A DNA stretch of 64,000 bases, taken from NCBI GenBank assembly GCA_014055525.1, contig WIAH01000002.1, forward strand, positions 1 through 64,000, written 5' to 3'. Under the pieces are notes generated by a model. It searched no databases and was not told the origin of the DNA. It saw nothing but the letters and a program-made list of their open reading frames with translations. A program made the position numbers and the translations under genes. Positions 32,445-40,130 of this stretch are shown in pieces. Every line of letters begins with the position of its first letter. Within the stretch, counting starts at the first letter, position 1. The DNA is from Nitrospira sp. CR1.3 (GTDB taxonomy: Bacteria; Nitrospirota; Nitrospiria; Nitrospirales; Nitrospiraceae).

Positions 32445-33623
32445 ATGGGGAGGACATCGGGAGGCGGTACGGTTACGCGGCTTGGGGAGAAACGTTATCT
32501 CATAAAGTGGCACCAAGGCCGTGGCCGGCCAAACATCCGCAAGATCATTTATGGAACGCGAGAGACAGCGAACCGTGCGCTCCAGACCTTGCGCGAGCGA
32601 TTCTATAGTGGGATCTTTGGCTGGCCACAGCAAATGGAGACCAAAGTCGCCGAGTTGACTCAACTCGTGGTTGCTGATTACAGGGCCAATAACTACAAGT
32701 CGGTGAGGAGTGCCGAGCAGCTTCAGGCCTTTTGGAACGCTTTCGCGGGGAACATGCTCGCTGAGACAGTGACCGCGACAGATCTTCGTGCTTGGTCAAC
32801 TGAGTGGCGCGAGAACGGATTGAGTACGGCACGTGTCAATAGACGGGTGTCTTTCTTGCTTCGTGCCTACCGCCTTGGAGCTGCTGAGAAGCCGCCACTC
32901 GTCACCTCGATCCCGCAGTGGTCTAAATTGAAGGAGGCCCCCCCACGCTCTGGCTACCGCACATGGGATGAATTTGTGAAGGTCCGAGCCCTCTTGCCGC
33001 CACACGCTCGCGTCCCGGTCACGATTGAGTATTGGCTGGGAACACGCCAGGCCGAGACTATGAGCCTCGAGTGGCCACAAGTTTACTTCAATCACCAGGG
33101 CCGCACCGTTGAGATCCGGCTCGCCTCCGAGGATACAAAGACGGAAGAGGAGCGCGTGGCGGTGATGGGTGGGGACCTTTACGATGTCCTCGGCGAATGG
33201 TATAAACACACGCGGAAGGTCCATCCGGATTGCCGCTGGGTCTGTCATCTCAAGGGACGGAAGCTGGCCTCAATCAAGAGTTCCTGGCGAACAGCCTGCG
33301 TCGCAGCGGGACTCGGGCGCTTTGACAATCCCAAGGGACGTTTTGTAGGAAATCGGCGCTATCGTGGGGCGTTGATCCATGACTTTCGCCGAACGGCGGT
33401 TAGTAATATGGAAGATGCCGGAGTTCCAAGGAAGGTCGCGATGGCGATCAGTGGCCATAAGACGGACTCTGTCTATCGCCGGTATCACATTGTGAAAAAG
33501 TCAGATCTCATTGAGGCCGGGCGCAGGCTTCTGGAGCACCACCAGCGGGAGCACGGTCACGGTGAACAGTTGGTGAACAGTCCTCGGCTAGAGAGATCCG
33601 CGCATACGAAGAGAAACACTTAG
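32445..33623 (+). CDS. Tyrosine-family integrase
   Basis: 392 aa. Catalytic set visible: Arg201 (LGTRQAE), Lys232, His312 and Arg315 (HDFRRT), His338 (GHKTD) and Tyr347 (YRRY), all in order, so it should be active. The N-terminal AT-rich SAM-like arm is at about 65-145. The gene ends 13 bp before the 5' end of a tRNA gene in the same direction, so the two may be co-transcribed. Integrases normally lie beside the 3' end of their target tRNA; this one is on the 5' side, so its element lies to the left or the order has been rearranged. Confidence 0.9.
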   Translation: MGRTSGGGTVTRLGEKRYLIKWHQGRGRPNIRKIIYGTRETANRALQTLRERFYSGIFGWPQQMETKVAELTQLVVADYRANNYKSVRSAEQLQAFWNAFAGNMLAETVTATDLRAWSTEWRENGLSTARVNRRVSFLLRAYRLGAAEKPPLVTSIPQWSKLKEAPPRSGYRTWDEFVKVRALLPPHARVPVTIEYWLGTRQAETMSLEWPQVYFNHQGRTVEIRLASEDTKTEEERVAVMGGDLYDVLGEWYKHTRKVHPDCRWVCHLKGRKLASIKSSWRTACVAAGLGRFDNPKGRFVGNRRYRGALIHDFRRTAVSNMEDAGVPRKVAMAISGHKTDSVYRRYHIVKKSDLIEAGRRLLEHHQREHGHGEQLVNSPRLERSAHTKRNT

Positions 33624-33636
33624 AAATCAATGACGT

Positions 33637-33712
33637 GGCGGTGTAGCTCAGTTGGTAGAGCAGCGGACTCATAAGCCGCGGGTCACCCGTTCGATCCGGG
33701 TCACCGCCACCA
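33637..33712 (+). tRNA. tRNA with anticodon CAU (tRNA-Met, or Ile2 if lysidine-modified)
   Basis: 76 nt cloverleaf: acceptor GGCGGTG pairs with CACCGCC, D-arm GCTCAGTTGGTAGAGC, anticodon loop CTCATAA (CAU), T-arm CCCGTTCGATCCGGG, discriminator A and encoded CCA. The last pair of the anticodon stem is an A-G mismatch. The 3' end forms part of the 16-bp att core of the downstream satellite. Confidence 0.92.
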
Positions 33713-35375
33713 ATTTTAGTTTGGCCTCCCCCAGCAGCGGAACGACCCCCGCGTAATTGCCTGCTAACTCCGCCGTCAAGTAGCGTTCCGCCCCGTCCGA
33801 GGCGGGATAGAGCGGGATCTCGCCGACCAACTCCCGCAGGATGCCCCGCGCCTTGTCCACCTGCTGCGGCGTCACCGTGCCCAGCGCCTCTACCAGCTTC
33901 CTAAACCGCCCAATCGCATTCGGGAGGAACGTCGCCACGGGCTCGACCGGCCTCGCCTTCACGAGGGGCAGAAGCCGCGCCCGTTCCGCCTCAGCCTTCT
34001 CCAGCGCCGCCTTCGTCGTCGGCGTCAGAATCCCTCGTTTGATCGCCTCCATGATAGCGGTGATCTCCCGCTCGACCGCCTTGAGCTGCCTGGCGGCCTG
34101 CTCCTGATCGGGCTTCTGCGTGCGTCGGTGCTCCGCCAGTAGCCGCGCGACTTCTTTCTTGAACACCGCGAAGCCCTCCTCCGTAAACAGGTCGCGCTGG
34201 ATCGGCGCCAGGAGCAGCGACTCGACGAGACGGCGCTCGACCTTGAGCCCGTTGGAGCACGTCCGGTCCGATTCGCCGCGCGTGCGGAAGGTCGAGCACC
34301 CGTACTTCGTGCTCTCGCAGATGACGAACGGTTGCCGGCACACGCCGCATCGCAGGAGGCCGCTGAATAAATACTTCGGGCCGCGTCCGGTACTCCGCGC
34401 GCGACAATGGAGCGAGGCGCGCAGCGCGGCCACACTCTCGCTGACCTTCCGGCGGCGCTCCTGCGCGCGCGCCCAGAGCTCGTCCGGCACAATCCGGAGC
34501 TGCGGCACGCGCTCCTCGATCCACTCCTCCCGAGGCCGCCAGATATTGACCTGGCGGCCCGTGTCGGGGTCCTTCTCGCGTCGGCTGCGGTTCCAGAGAT
34601 ACACGCCGTGGTAGAGCTGATTGTTGAGCAAGCCGGTCCCCCGGCTGATCTCACCGTGCAGGGCCAAGGCGCTCCAGCTGGGCCCGTTCGGGTAGTGCCG
34701 GTTCTTGTACGCCGCGCCAGGAGAGGGCACGTGGCGCCGGTTCAGCTCCGTCACGATCTTTAACGGCGAGCGCCCGTCGGCGTACTGCTCGAAAATCCAG
34801 CGCACCCAGCGCGCTTGTTCCGCGTCGATTTCCAAGCGCGTGCCGATCTTGGCCGGTTCTCCGTAGCAGTTCTTCTTCGTCGGATCGTATTCCGGCACCA
34901 GTCGATAGCCGTAGACTCTGCCGCCCTGCCAGAAGGTCCGCTCGGCCTGCCCGATCATGCCCCGCTTAATTTTCTCCTTGAGATCGTCGAGGAAGTGCTC
35001 GTTCTGCATGGCCTTGAAGCCCATGTGAATCTTGTGGCCCTTGCTGGCCGTGTCGATTCCATCGCTACACCCGATTAGGCGAATGCCGTAGAACACCATC
35101 CGACGGCGGGTTTGCTCCGCTTCGATTGTGTCGCGCGAGAGGCGCGAGAAATCGTCCACCAGCAGCGCGTCGAACTGCCGGGCCTTCGCATCCTTGAGCA
35201 TCTGCTGATACCCAGGGCGCTCCGTCGTGGTGCCGCTAAGGGCCTGATCCTTGTAGCGCGCCGTGATCGTCCACCCTTCGCGCGCCGCCCATTGCTCGCA
35301 ATTCCGGAACTGGTCGGTGATGGAACTTTCCTTCTGGTGCTCGCTGGAATAGCGGGCATAGCACGCGACGTTCAT
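33669..35375 (-). CDS. Large serine recombinase (integrase) overlapping the tRNA
   Basis: 568 aa. Catalytic domain 1-150 with YARYSSEHQ (Ser10), DDFSRLSRD and the Arg-rich TRRRMVF; Recombinase domain to about 290; Zn ribbon CGVCRQPF...CSTFRTRGESDRTC at about 345-385; a coiled coil (AEHRRTQKPDQEQAARQLKAVEREI) follows. The last 12 codons run through the att core and antisense to the tRNA (VAVTRIERVTRGL). In the excised circle the frame would continue differently (see 42977-43077). Drives integration of the satellite. Confidence 0.92.
   Translation of the reverse strand: MNVACYARYSSEHQKESSITDQFRNCEQWAAREGWTITARYKDQALSGTTTERPGYQQMLKDAKARQFDALLVDDFSRLSRDTIEAEQTRRRMVFYGIRLIGCSDGIDTASKGHKIHMGFKAMQNEHFLDDLKEKIKRGMIGQAERTFWQGGRVYGYRLVPEYDPTKKNCYGEPAKIGTRLEIDAEQARWVRWIFEQYADGRSPLKIVTELNRRHVPSPGAAYKNRHYPNGPSWSALALHGEISRGTGLLNNQLYHGVYLWNRSRREKDPDTGRQVNIWRPREEWIEERVPQLRIVPDELWARAQERRRKVSESVAALRASLHCRARSTGRGPKYLFSGLLRCGVCRQPFVICESTKYGCSTFRTRGESDRTCSNGLKVERRLVESLLLAPIQRDLFTEEGFAVFKKEVARLLAEHRRTQKPDQEQAARQLKAVEREITAIMEAIKRGILTPTTKAALEKAEAERARLLPLVKARPVEPVATFLPNAIGRFRKLVEALGTVTPQQVDKARGILRELVGEIPLYPASDGAERYLTAELAGNYAGVVPLLGEAKLKLVAVTRIERVTRGL
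33698..33713 (+). repeat. attachment-site core, left copy
   Basis: GGGTCACCGCCACCAA: tRNA 3' end including CCA plus AA-side base. Identical to 43078-43093. Lies inside the coding sequence of the serine recombinase. Confidence 0.85.
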
Positions 35376-35471
35376 GGCTCAATCCTCCTCTCCTTATCCT
35401 CGCCAATCAGGCTGTATCGCGCCGAACCATGGCTGTTCCTTCGCGTCGGCGCCAATTGCCGAGGGATTCCT

Positions 35472-36413
35472 TTATCCACGCAGCACCCTCCACCAAGACA
35501 GCGCTATGAGCTGCCCAATAGATCCAAGTAAGAAGATGAGAGCTAGAAACATGCAGTGCCTCATCCAGGTCAGCGCACCATTGGCTTTCTCGGGGTTCTG
35601 CTTCACATCCCACATCTTGTATTCATGTTTGAGGTAGGCCGCGACCAACGCGAGAGACAGCGCGATAAGTGCTCCTGTTAACAGTACGAGCAAGGGGATG
35701 GCACCTGCGAGTGAGCCGAGGGCCTGAGTTTGAGCCAGGGACGCGACCACCACACCGCCAGCGACAGCTTGAAGCATGCCAATAACGAACGATTCGTTCG
35801 AGAACAGAATATTGCGGTCTGGATGCACTGCCGAAGTCGAATTTGTCATGTCGGTCCCTCCTGCCGATGTAGCATTGCCTTCTTCGCCACGCATCGCGGC
35901 GGTCAGTCCAGCGATCACTTCCTTGTCGCGAGACGTTCTTAGGATGGGCCTTCCCAATGGCTTCACTTCCTCGTCGAGCACTTTCCCTAGATACTCTATG
36001 ACACGGCGCAGCTGATCGATCATTGGCTTCAGCTCTGCGGGAGGTGGAAGAGGAGGCTGAGATAGGATGTTCTGAATAGCGCGCCGTGAAGTCGCTAGGG
36101 TTATTAGGCAGGTGCGCAGTCCGTAGGGTGCTCGCTCTAGAAAGGCGGGACTTATGAGCGCGGCGTCCAGGGCCGGTGCTTCCATCGACAACAGGGCCGC
36201 TCTTACCTGGTTTGTTCCAATATTTGCTGCTGCATGCCTGCAAATCACTCCAAGGTTTGCAAGATCGGCCCTGATCGAGTTCAGAGCATCGCCGTAGGCT
36301 GACTTCGCGCGACGCTCCCGCTGGTGATACTCCAGGAGGAACGCCAACCCCACGCCAACGGACGTGCCGGTCAAAGTGACAAATAGATCCACTACCCAGC
36401 CGGAATCACTCAT
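35472..36413 (-). CDS. Membrane protein of unknown function
   Basis: 313 aa. One helix near the N-terminus (WVVDLFVTLTGTSVGVGLAF), a soluble middle of about 180 residues, and three helices near the C-terminus (FVIGMLQAVAGGVVVASLA; IPLLVLLTGALIALSLAL; MFLALIFLLGSIGQLIAL). Coupled to the XRE gene by ATGA. Membrane cargo beside the integrase and repressor of a satellite could act in superinfection exclusion or abortive defence; this is a guess from position. Confidence 0.65.
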   Translation of the reverse strand: MSDSGWVVDLFVTLTGTSVGVGLAFLLEYHQRERRAKSAYGDALNSIRADLANLGVICRHAAANIGTNQVRAALLSMEAPALDAALISPAFLERAPYGLRTCLITLATSRRAIQNILSQPPLPPPAELKPMIDQLRRVIEYLGKVLDEEVKPLGRPILRTSRDKEVIAGLTAAMRGEEGNATSAGGTDMTNSTSAVHPDRNILFSNESFVIGMLQAVAGGVVVASLAQTQALGSLAGAIPLLVLLTGALIALSLALVAAYLKHEYKMWDVKQNPEKANGALTWMRHCMFLALIFLLGSIGQLIALSWWRVLRG

Positions 36414-36601
36414 CGGACCAACTCCGCCACCGAGACCTTCAACGCCTTCGCCAGCCGACGCAGCACCGACAGGGACGGATCTTGCTGCAGCCCGCTTTCC
36501 AGCTGCGCGATATAGCCTTGCGTGACCTGGACGCGTGCCGCCAGGGCCACTTGCGTCAGGCGGCGCGCGGTGCGCAATCGTTTCAGGCGGCGCGCGAACA
36601 T
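36410..36601 (-). CDS. XRE-family repressor of the satellite
   Basis: 63 aa from the ATG at 36601. HTH: RRLTQVALAARVQVTQGYIAQLESGLQQDPSLSVLRRLAKAL. A longer frame from a TTG at 36640 would begin inside the -35 box of the promoter described next, so the shorter form is preferred. Little or no leader precedes the ATG. Coupled to the membrane protein gene (ATGA). Confidence 0.8.
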   Translation of the reverse strand: MFARRLKRLRTARRLTQVALAARVQVTQGYIAQLESGLQQDPSLSVLRRLAKALKVSVAELVR

Positions 36602-36611
36602 CGTGACCGGT

Positions 36612-36640
36612 ATTATATTAACTCCACTAATAGAAGGCAA
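36612..36640 (-). promoter_or_regulatory. Sigma-70 promoter of the satellite repressor
   Basis: On the minus strand: TTGCCT (36640-36635), a 17-bp spacer, then a perfect TATAAT (36617-36612). The ATG begins 10 bases after the -10 box, so the transcript would be nearly leaderless. Confidence 0.65.
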
Positions 36641-36783
36641 GCGCCTCTCCCCGCCCTTCAGCCTCAGCGGACACGGCTCCTCGTCCGACGAGGAATTCCC
36701 AATCGCGTGGCGACGTGAGAGAGGACACGTTCCGTCAGCCGTCCCCCGTCGGGGTGGACCGTCGCTCGATCTGGGCCTTCACG

Positions 36784-36894
36784 TCACAAGCGCTCCGTGC
36801 CGGGCTCGACGGGTTGCTCCCCATCCGACCAGCGCACGCGCCGTCGCCGCATCCGGGCCAGCGCCATGAGGGCGCGGAGGGCCTGGGGAGTCAT
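36784..36894 (-). CDS. 36-aa basic peptide coupled to the Zn-finger gene
   Basis: Starts as ATGA over the preceding stop. Sequence is Arg-rich (LARMRRRRVRW). No family. The coupling is the main support; the 36641-36783 stretch beside it holds nothing else. Confidence 0.4.
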   Translation of the reverse strand: MTPQALRALMALARMRRRRVRWSDGEQPVEPGTERL

Positions 36895-37175
36895 CGCTCC
36901 TCGTCCTCCTGGCGTGCTCCATGATCCGTGAGGAGCGGCAGGGCGTCATCGAGGGCTTCGCGGGCCGTCCGGAGCAGGAGCCGCACCTGTGCGTCGCGCT
37001 CCGCCTGCTCCCCGACCCGCCGGTCCCGAGACCGGGCCGCCCGGCATTTCGCCGAACACACCGTCTGGGTGCTCCGTAACGGGGCCCCGCAGACCGGGCA
37101 GGCCCCCTCCGGGAATGGCGTACGTACGCGTGCTCGTGAACGATCGGGGGTCGGGATGGGGGGAACCTTGGGCAT
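36891..37175 (-). CDS. Small Zn-finger protein
   Basis: 94 aa. ACPVCGAPLRSTQTVCSAKCRAARSRDRR gives a four-Cys Zn site, followed by a helical acidic tail. The CxxCG...CSxxC(R)AA form is common in small phage and plasmid proteins that recognise nucleic acid or serve as HNH-like scaffolds; no HNH motif is present here. Confidence 0.65.
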   Translation of the reverse strand: MPKVPPIPTPDRSRARVRTPFPEGACPVCGAPLRSTQTVCSAKCRAARSRDRRVGEQAERDAQVRLLLRTAREALDDALPLLTDHGARQEDEER

Positions 37176-37208
37176 GGACGGGATCTCCGAGTTGAGGGAT
37201 CGATGCGA

Positions 37209-37454
37209 TTAGTCGCTTAAATCTTCGGCCTCGTACCGCGCGTCCAATTCACCGGGGAGGAACCGCCGACACAACGCCTCGGCGATCGTCAGCCGTCGTC
37301 GATAGTTCGCGAATACGGCTGGCACCGCCCGTTCCGGATCGAACCTCCCGTCCCGCCGTTGGGGAATCAGGCCCGCGCGGACGAGTCGGCGCAGCTGCCG
37401 AGGGGAAATATCGAGGACGTGCGCGAGGTGCCGTCCGCTGACGGGGCTATCCAT
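37209..37454 (-). CDS. Small HTH protein (excisionase-like)
   Basis: 81 aa. LAHVLDISPRQLRRLVRAGLIPQRRDGRFDPERAVPAVFANYRRRL is a winged HTH of the MerR/Nu1 type. Could be the recombination directionality factor of the serine recombinase or a small terminase-like DNA-binding protein. Confidence 0.6.
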   Translation of the reverse strand: MDSPVSGRHLAHVLDISPRQLRRLVRAGLIPQRRDGRFDPERAVPAVFANYRRRLTIAEALCRRFLPGELDARYEAEDLSD

Positions 37455-37536
37455 ATTTTTCTCCTACCGCTAGCGCGTTTCCGCGCCCGCGCTGACCCGC
37501 TGTCCACAACACCGGGGAAGGACCCCGTGCGTGCCA

Positions 37537-37788
37537 TCACTGAGGAATTATTCTTCGCGCATCAGTTTCAGCTTCGTGCATCAGTTTCAGCGTGGCACGA
37601 ATCGCCCAATTGGGTTTGGGTCCCATGCGTCGGGCATTCAGCTTGGCCGTCAATGAGCGATAGCAGCGGTCGCACAGATCGTGATCGTCCGGCGCTTCAC
37701 ATCCGTAGCGAAGGAGCCGCGCCGAATGTCCTTGCTTCGCACTGAAGAGCAGGTAGACGTGTTTGTCGCAATTCCCGCAGTACCGCAT
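37537..37788 (-). CDS. Small Zn-ribbon protein
   Basis: 83 aa. YCGNCDKHVYLLF near the N-terminus and HDLCDRCYRSL about 25 residues later form a C4 Zn ribbon; basic C-terminal helix. Two bases separate it from the upstream 83-aa gene. No family recognised. Confidence 0.6.
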   Translation of the reverse strand: MRYCGNCDKHVYLLFSAKQGHSARLLRYGCEAPDDHDLCDRCYRSLTAKLNARRMGPKPNWAIRATLKLMHEAETDARRIIPQ

Positions 37789-37790
37789 GG

Positions 37791-38042
37791 TTAGTCCTCA
37801 ATGCGTTCGGCGCGCCCCATCGCGACGAGGCCCTGTGCGGCGTACGCCTCCATCGTGACGACTTCTCTCAGTTCGACGGCCCGGCCGTGACACATGAAGC
37901 CGCGCCCAATGCGTTTGATTTTCACACGCGCAGACATCCAGGCTGGATTCACGACTTCTGGGGCCTGTTCTCGTTCGTGCCCGCCGAAGACAAAACGGGA
38001 GGGTCGTGCCTCTCGATGCCAACGATGGGTGGTGTTGAACAT
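37791..38042 (-). CDS. Small protein next to the capsid gene
   Basis: 83 aa, basic N-terminus, then AWMSARVKIKRIGRGFMCHGRAVELREVVTMEAYAAQGLVAMGRAERIED. Nine bases downstream of the capsid gene. The position is where phages often place a head completion or connector protein, but the sequence does not show it. Confidence 0.55.
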   Translation of the reverse strand: MFNTTHRWHREARPSRFVFGGHEREQAPEVVNPAWMSARVKIKRIGRGFMCHGRAVELREVVTMEAYAAQGLVAMGRAERIED

Positions 38043-38051
38043 GGTCGCTCC

Positions 38052-39218
38052 TTAGTCGATCGTCGCAATGACAGTGAACGATTCAGGATGGAGCACGAAC
38101 ACGTCAAGGGCGTAGAGGGCTCGGACGCCCACAATGCCCGATCTGAAATCTTGAAACGGATTCACTTCAACCGCCAGCACGCCCCATTCGCCAATCGCGC
38201 ATTGCGAGAAATCGCCGTAGATCATCGTGGCCGACGGCAGCTGTTTCGTGGACAGCGCCCGCACGCCTTCGATCTCGCCTTGATGAATGGCCCCTGCCCA
38301 GAGCGGCGAATCTGTGCCCGTAAATCGCTGGCGGCCTTTCAACAGTTGCGCCACCGTCGGCGTCGTCACATAGCCGAGGCTGTTGGGATCAAGCACGGCG
38401 TTGGAGTGCGCAATGTCGTGTTGCGCCTTGACCAAGCCTATGTAACTCAAGCTGGCACCAGACACCGAGCCGACGCCGTTCGTCCCGATGATGCCTTGCG
38501 GCTGGCCGTTCGCCCCCGATCCGGCAAACACGGCTTGATCCGCAGCCACGGCCACGTCTGCCGCGAGGCCCCGCAGGATCACGCTTTCTGCGGCGGTGTT
38601 GTCCGTCTGGAGCAGCAGTTGCCGCGAGATTTCCGAAAAGGCGGCGCAGATCTTTGGGCTGCCAGAGATTTGCTCGAAGGTCGCGGCGCTTTCGCTCGCC
38701 GCTCCCGCTTCATTTTGGAACCACACGATGGTGGATTGTCCGGCCTGTCGAGGAATTTTCACGAGTTCTTTTTGTCCCGGCATGCGCTGCGCGCCGAGGC
38801 GAAAGGCCGCAGAGAAATTTCTGAGGGCATCCACGAAGCTCCCGTTCTTGGTGCCGACGAGATACCCGCCTTGCCCCGCATTCGCGACATTCAGATCGCG
38901 ATAGAGCACATCGGCGGGGATAAGGACGGTCCCTTGATGGGCCGGTTCGCCAAAGCGCGTGACGAGTTCCTGATGACTTTCCTTTTCGACGCCGCCGAAG
39001 CCGCCGGTCTGGTAGCCAGTCGCCCGCCCCAGAATTTCGTCGAGCTTCCCGCGAATGGCGCGCAAGACGGAGTAGCCGCGAAGCTCGCTCGGCGAGAGGC
39101 CGAGAAAGCCGCCGCTGGCCTGCGCGTCGTTCTCGCGGCTGATGGCGTGTTGCAGCCGCACGGCCTCCGTGACTTTCTCTCGGATTTGTTGTTCCACAAT
39201 TCGCGCGGTCGTGTGCAT
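38052..39218 (-). CDS. HK97-family major capsid protein
   Basis: 388 aa. The N-terminal ~90 residues are helical and charged (delta/scaffold-like). The rest follows the HK97 fold: QGGYLVGTKNGSFVDALRNFS, VKIPRQAGQSTIVWFQNEAGAASESAATFEQI, LLQTDNTAAESVILRGLAADVAVAADQAVFAGSG (E-loop/spine), YGDFSQCAIGEWGVLAVEV. No separate prohead protease is present. Capsid genes in an element without portal or tail are a mark of capsid-forming satellites or phiRv1-like elements. Confidence 0.9.
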   Translation of the reverse strand: MHTTARIVEQQIREKVTEAVRLQHAISRENDAQASGGFLGLSPSELRGYSVLRAIRGKLDEILGRATGYQTGGFGGVEKESHQELVTRFGEPAHQGTVLIPADVLYRDLNVANAGQGGYLVGTKNGSFVDALRNFSAAFRLGAQRMPGQKELVKIPRQAGQSTIVWFQNEAGAASESAATFEQISGSPKICAAFSEISRQLLLQTDNTAAESVILRGLAADVAVAADQAVFAGSGANGQPQGIIGTNGVGSVSGASLSYIGLVKAQHDIAHSNAVLDPNSLGYVTTPTVAQLLKGRQRFTGTDSPLWAGAIHQGEIEGVRALSTKQLPSATMIYGDFSQCAIGEWGVLAVEVNPFQDFRSGIVGVRALYALDVFVLHPESFTVIATID

Positions 39219-39252
39219 CGTCTCGTCCTTTCGTTACAGTGACGCGAGCATC

Positions 39253-39729
39253 TTACCCGACGCGCGCGGTTTCGCTTGCGATCCGAAAGAGGCGTACAGC
39301 GGCATCCGGCAGTTTCTCATCGTCGGGCCACTGTTCGCAGATCCGGAGGTGCAGATATTTCCACAACAAGAAGAACAGCCCTGCCGCTTGCTCTTCCGTG
39401 AGAGAGAGCAGGTGATGGAGCGGCAGCCCCGCTTCTGATGAACTGCGCTTCAAGGCATCGAGCAACAGGGCGGCCAGTTCGTCCATCTCGCGCCGATCCG
39501 CCTGCGCCTGGACCGCAGGCAAGCGACGGTTGGCGTACCACCGCGCCAACCGTTCGGGACTGACGCGGGAGCCGTGCCCTTTGGCGCTGCGCCCGAGCGC
39601 TTCGACGGGCGCGCCGTTCCGAATCCAGCTCCGTACCGTAGCCGGATGCCGCCCGAGCCGCCTCGCGGCCTGCTCGATAGAGAGGCCCCTAGGGTTGTTG
39701 ATCTTCGCCGACGCTGGATGCGCGCTCAT
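39253..39729 (-). CDS. Nu1-like DNA-binding protein (possible small terminase)
   Basis: 158 aa. LSIEQAARRLGRHPATVRSWIRNGAPVEALGRSAKGHGSRVSPERLARWYANR is a winged HTH like phage Nu1/TerS; the C-terminal half is helical. Overlaps the upstream gene by 4 bases (ATGA). Next to the capsid gene, it could redirect packaging to satellite DNA, the usual trick of satellites (inference). Confidence 0.6.
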   Translation of the reverse strand: MSAHPASAKINNPRGLSIEQAARRLGRHPATVRSWIRNGAPVEALGRSAKGHGSRVSPERLARWYANRRLPAVQAQADRREMDELAALLLDALKRSSSEAGLPLHHLLSLTEEQAAGLFFLLWKYLHLRICEQWPDDEKLPDAAVRLFRIASETARVG

Positions 39730-40130
39730 CGTAATTCCCGAACCGGTTCGACCATCCTGACGGGCGATTGCGTGTCAAACGCCTGCTTGTTCCGCAGCCG
39801 ATCCGCCCTGATCCAACGCGGAAGCCCTTCCCGGGCGACGACCACCCAGAAGTCCGTGCGTGGAAGGCCAGGGCCGACCTGAGCCAGAAATTCCGGTTGG
39901 GCTGGTCCGAGAATTCGACCGATGGCATCCTGCCAGTAGACAGGCCGCGCCGTCGGTGAAGCCGCCTCCAGCACGACCGTTGCGATCCGGACTTGGCCTG
40001 CGGCCCGTTCGAGGAGGTCTTTGGCTTGAACGTCCGGCAGCTCCACGGGAGGCCCGCCGGGGCGGAGAACCACTTCCCGGCCATCTTTGAATCGGTAGAG
40101 GATGGGCCTATCGACGGCTTCAAGTAGCAT
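39726..40130 (-). CDS. Hypothetical satellite protein
   Basis: 134 aa with no recognised domain; RFKDGREVVLRPGGPPVELPDVQAKDLLERAAGQVRIA resembles a small beta-rich head. The ATG follows the ATPase stop codon directly (TAGATG), and its own stop overlaps the Nu1-like gene. Confidence 0.6.
   Translation of the reverse strand: MLLEAVDRPILYRFKDGREVVLRPGGPPVELPDVQAKDLLERAAGQVRIATVVLEAASPTARPVYWQDAIGRILGPAQPEFLAQVGPGLPRTDFWVVVAREGLPRWIRADRLRNKQAFDTQSPVRMVEPVRELR

Noticed and set aside
33637-33712. tRNA fragment produced by integration
   Set aside because: The cloverleaf is complete with CCA, so it is the functional restored copy; only the right repeat is a fragment.
37887-39242. 451-codon plus-strand frame
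   Set aside because: Mirror of the HK97 capsid gene, rich in His/Arg as expected for an antisense frame in GC-rich DNA.
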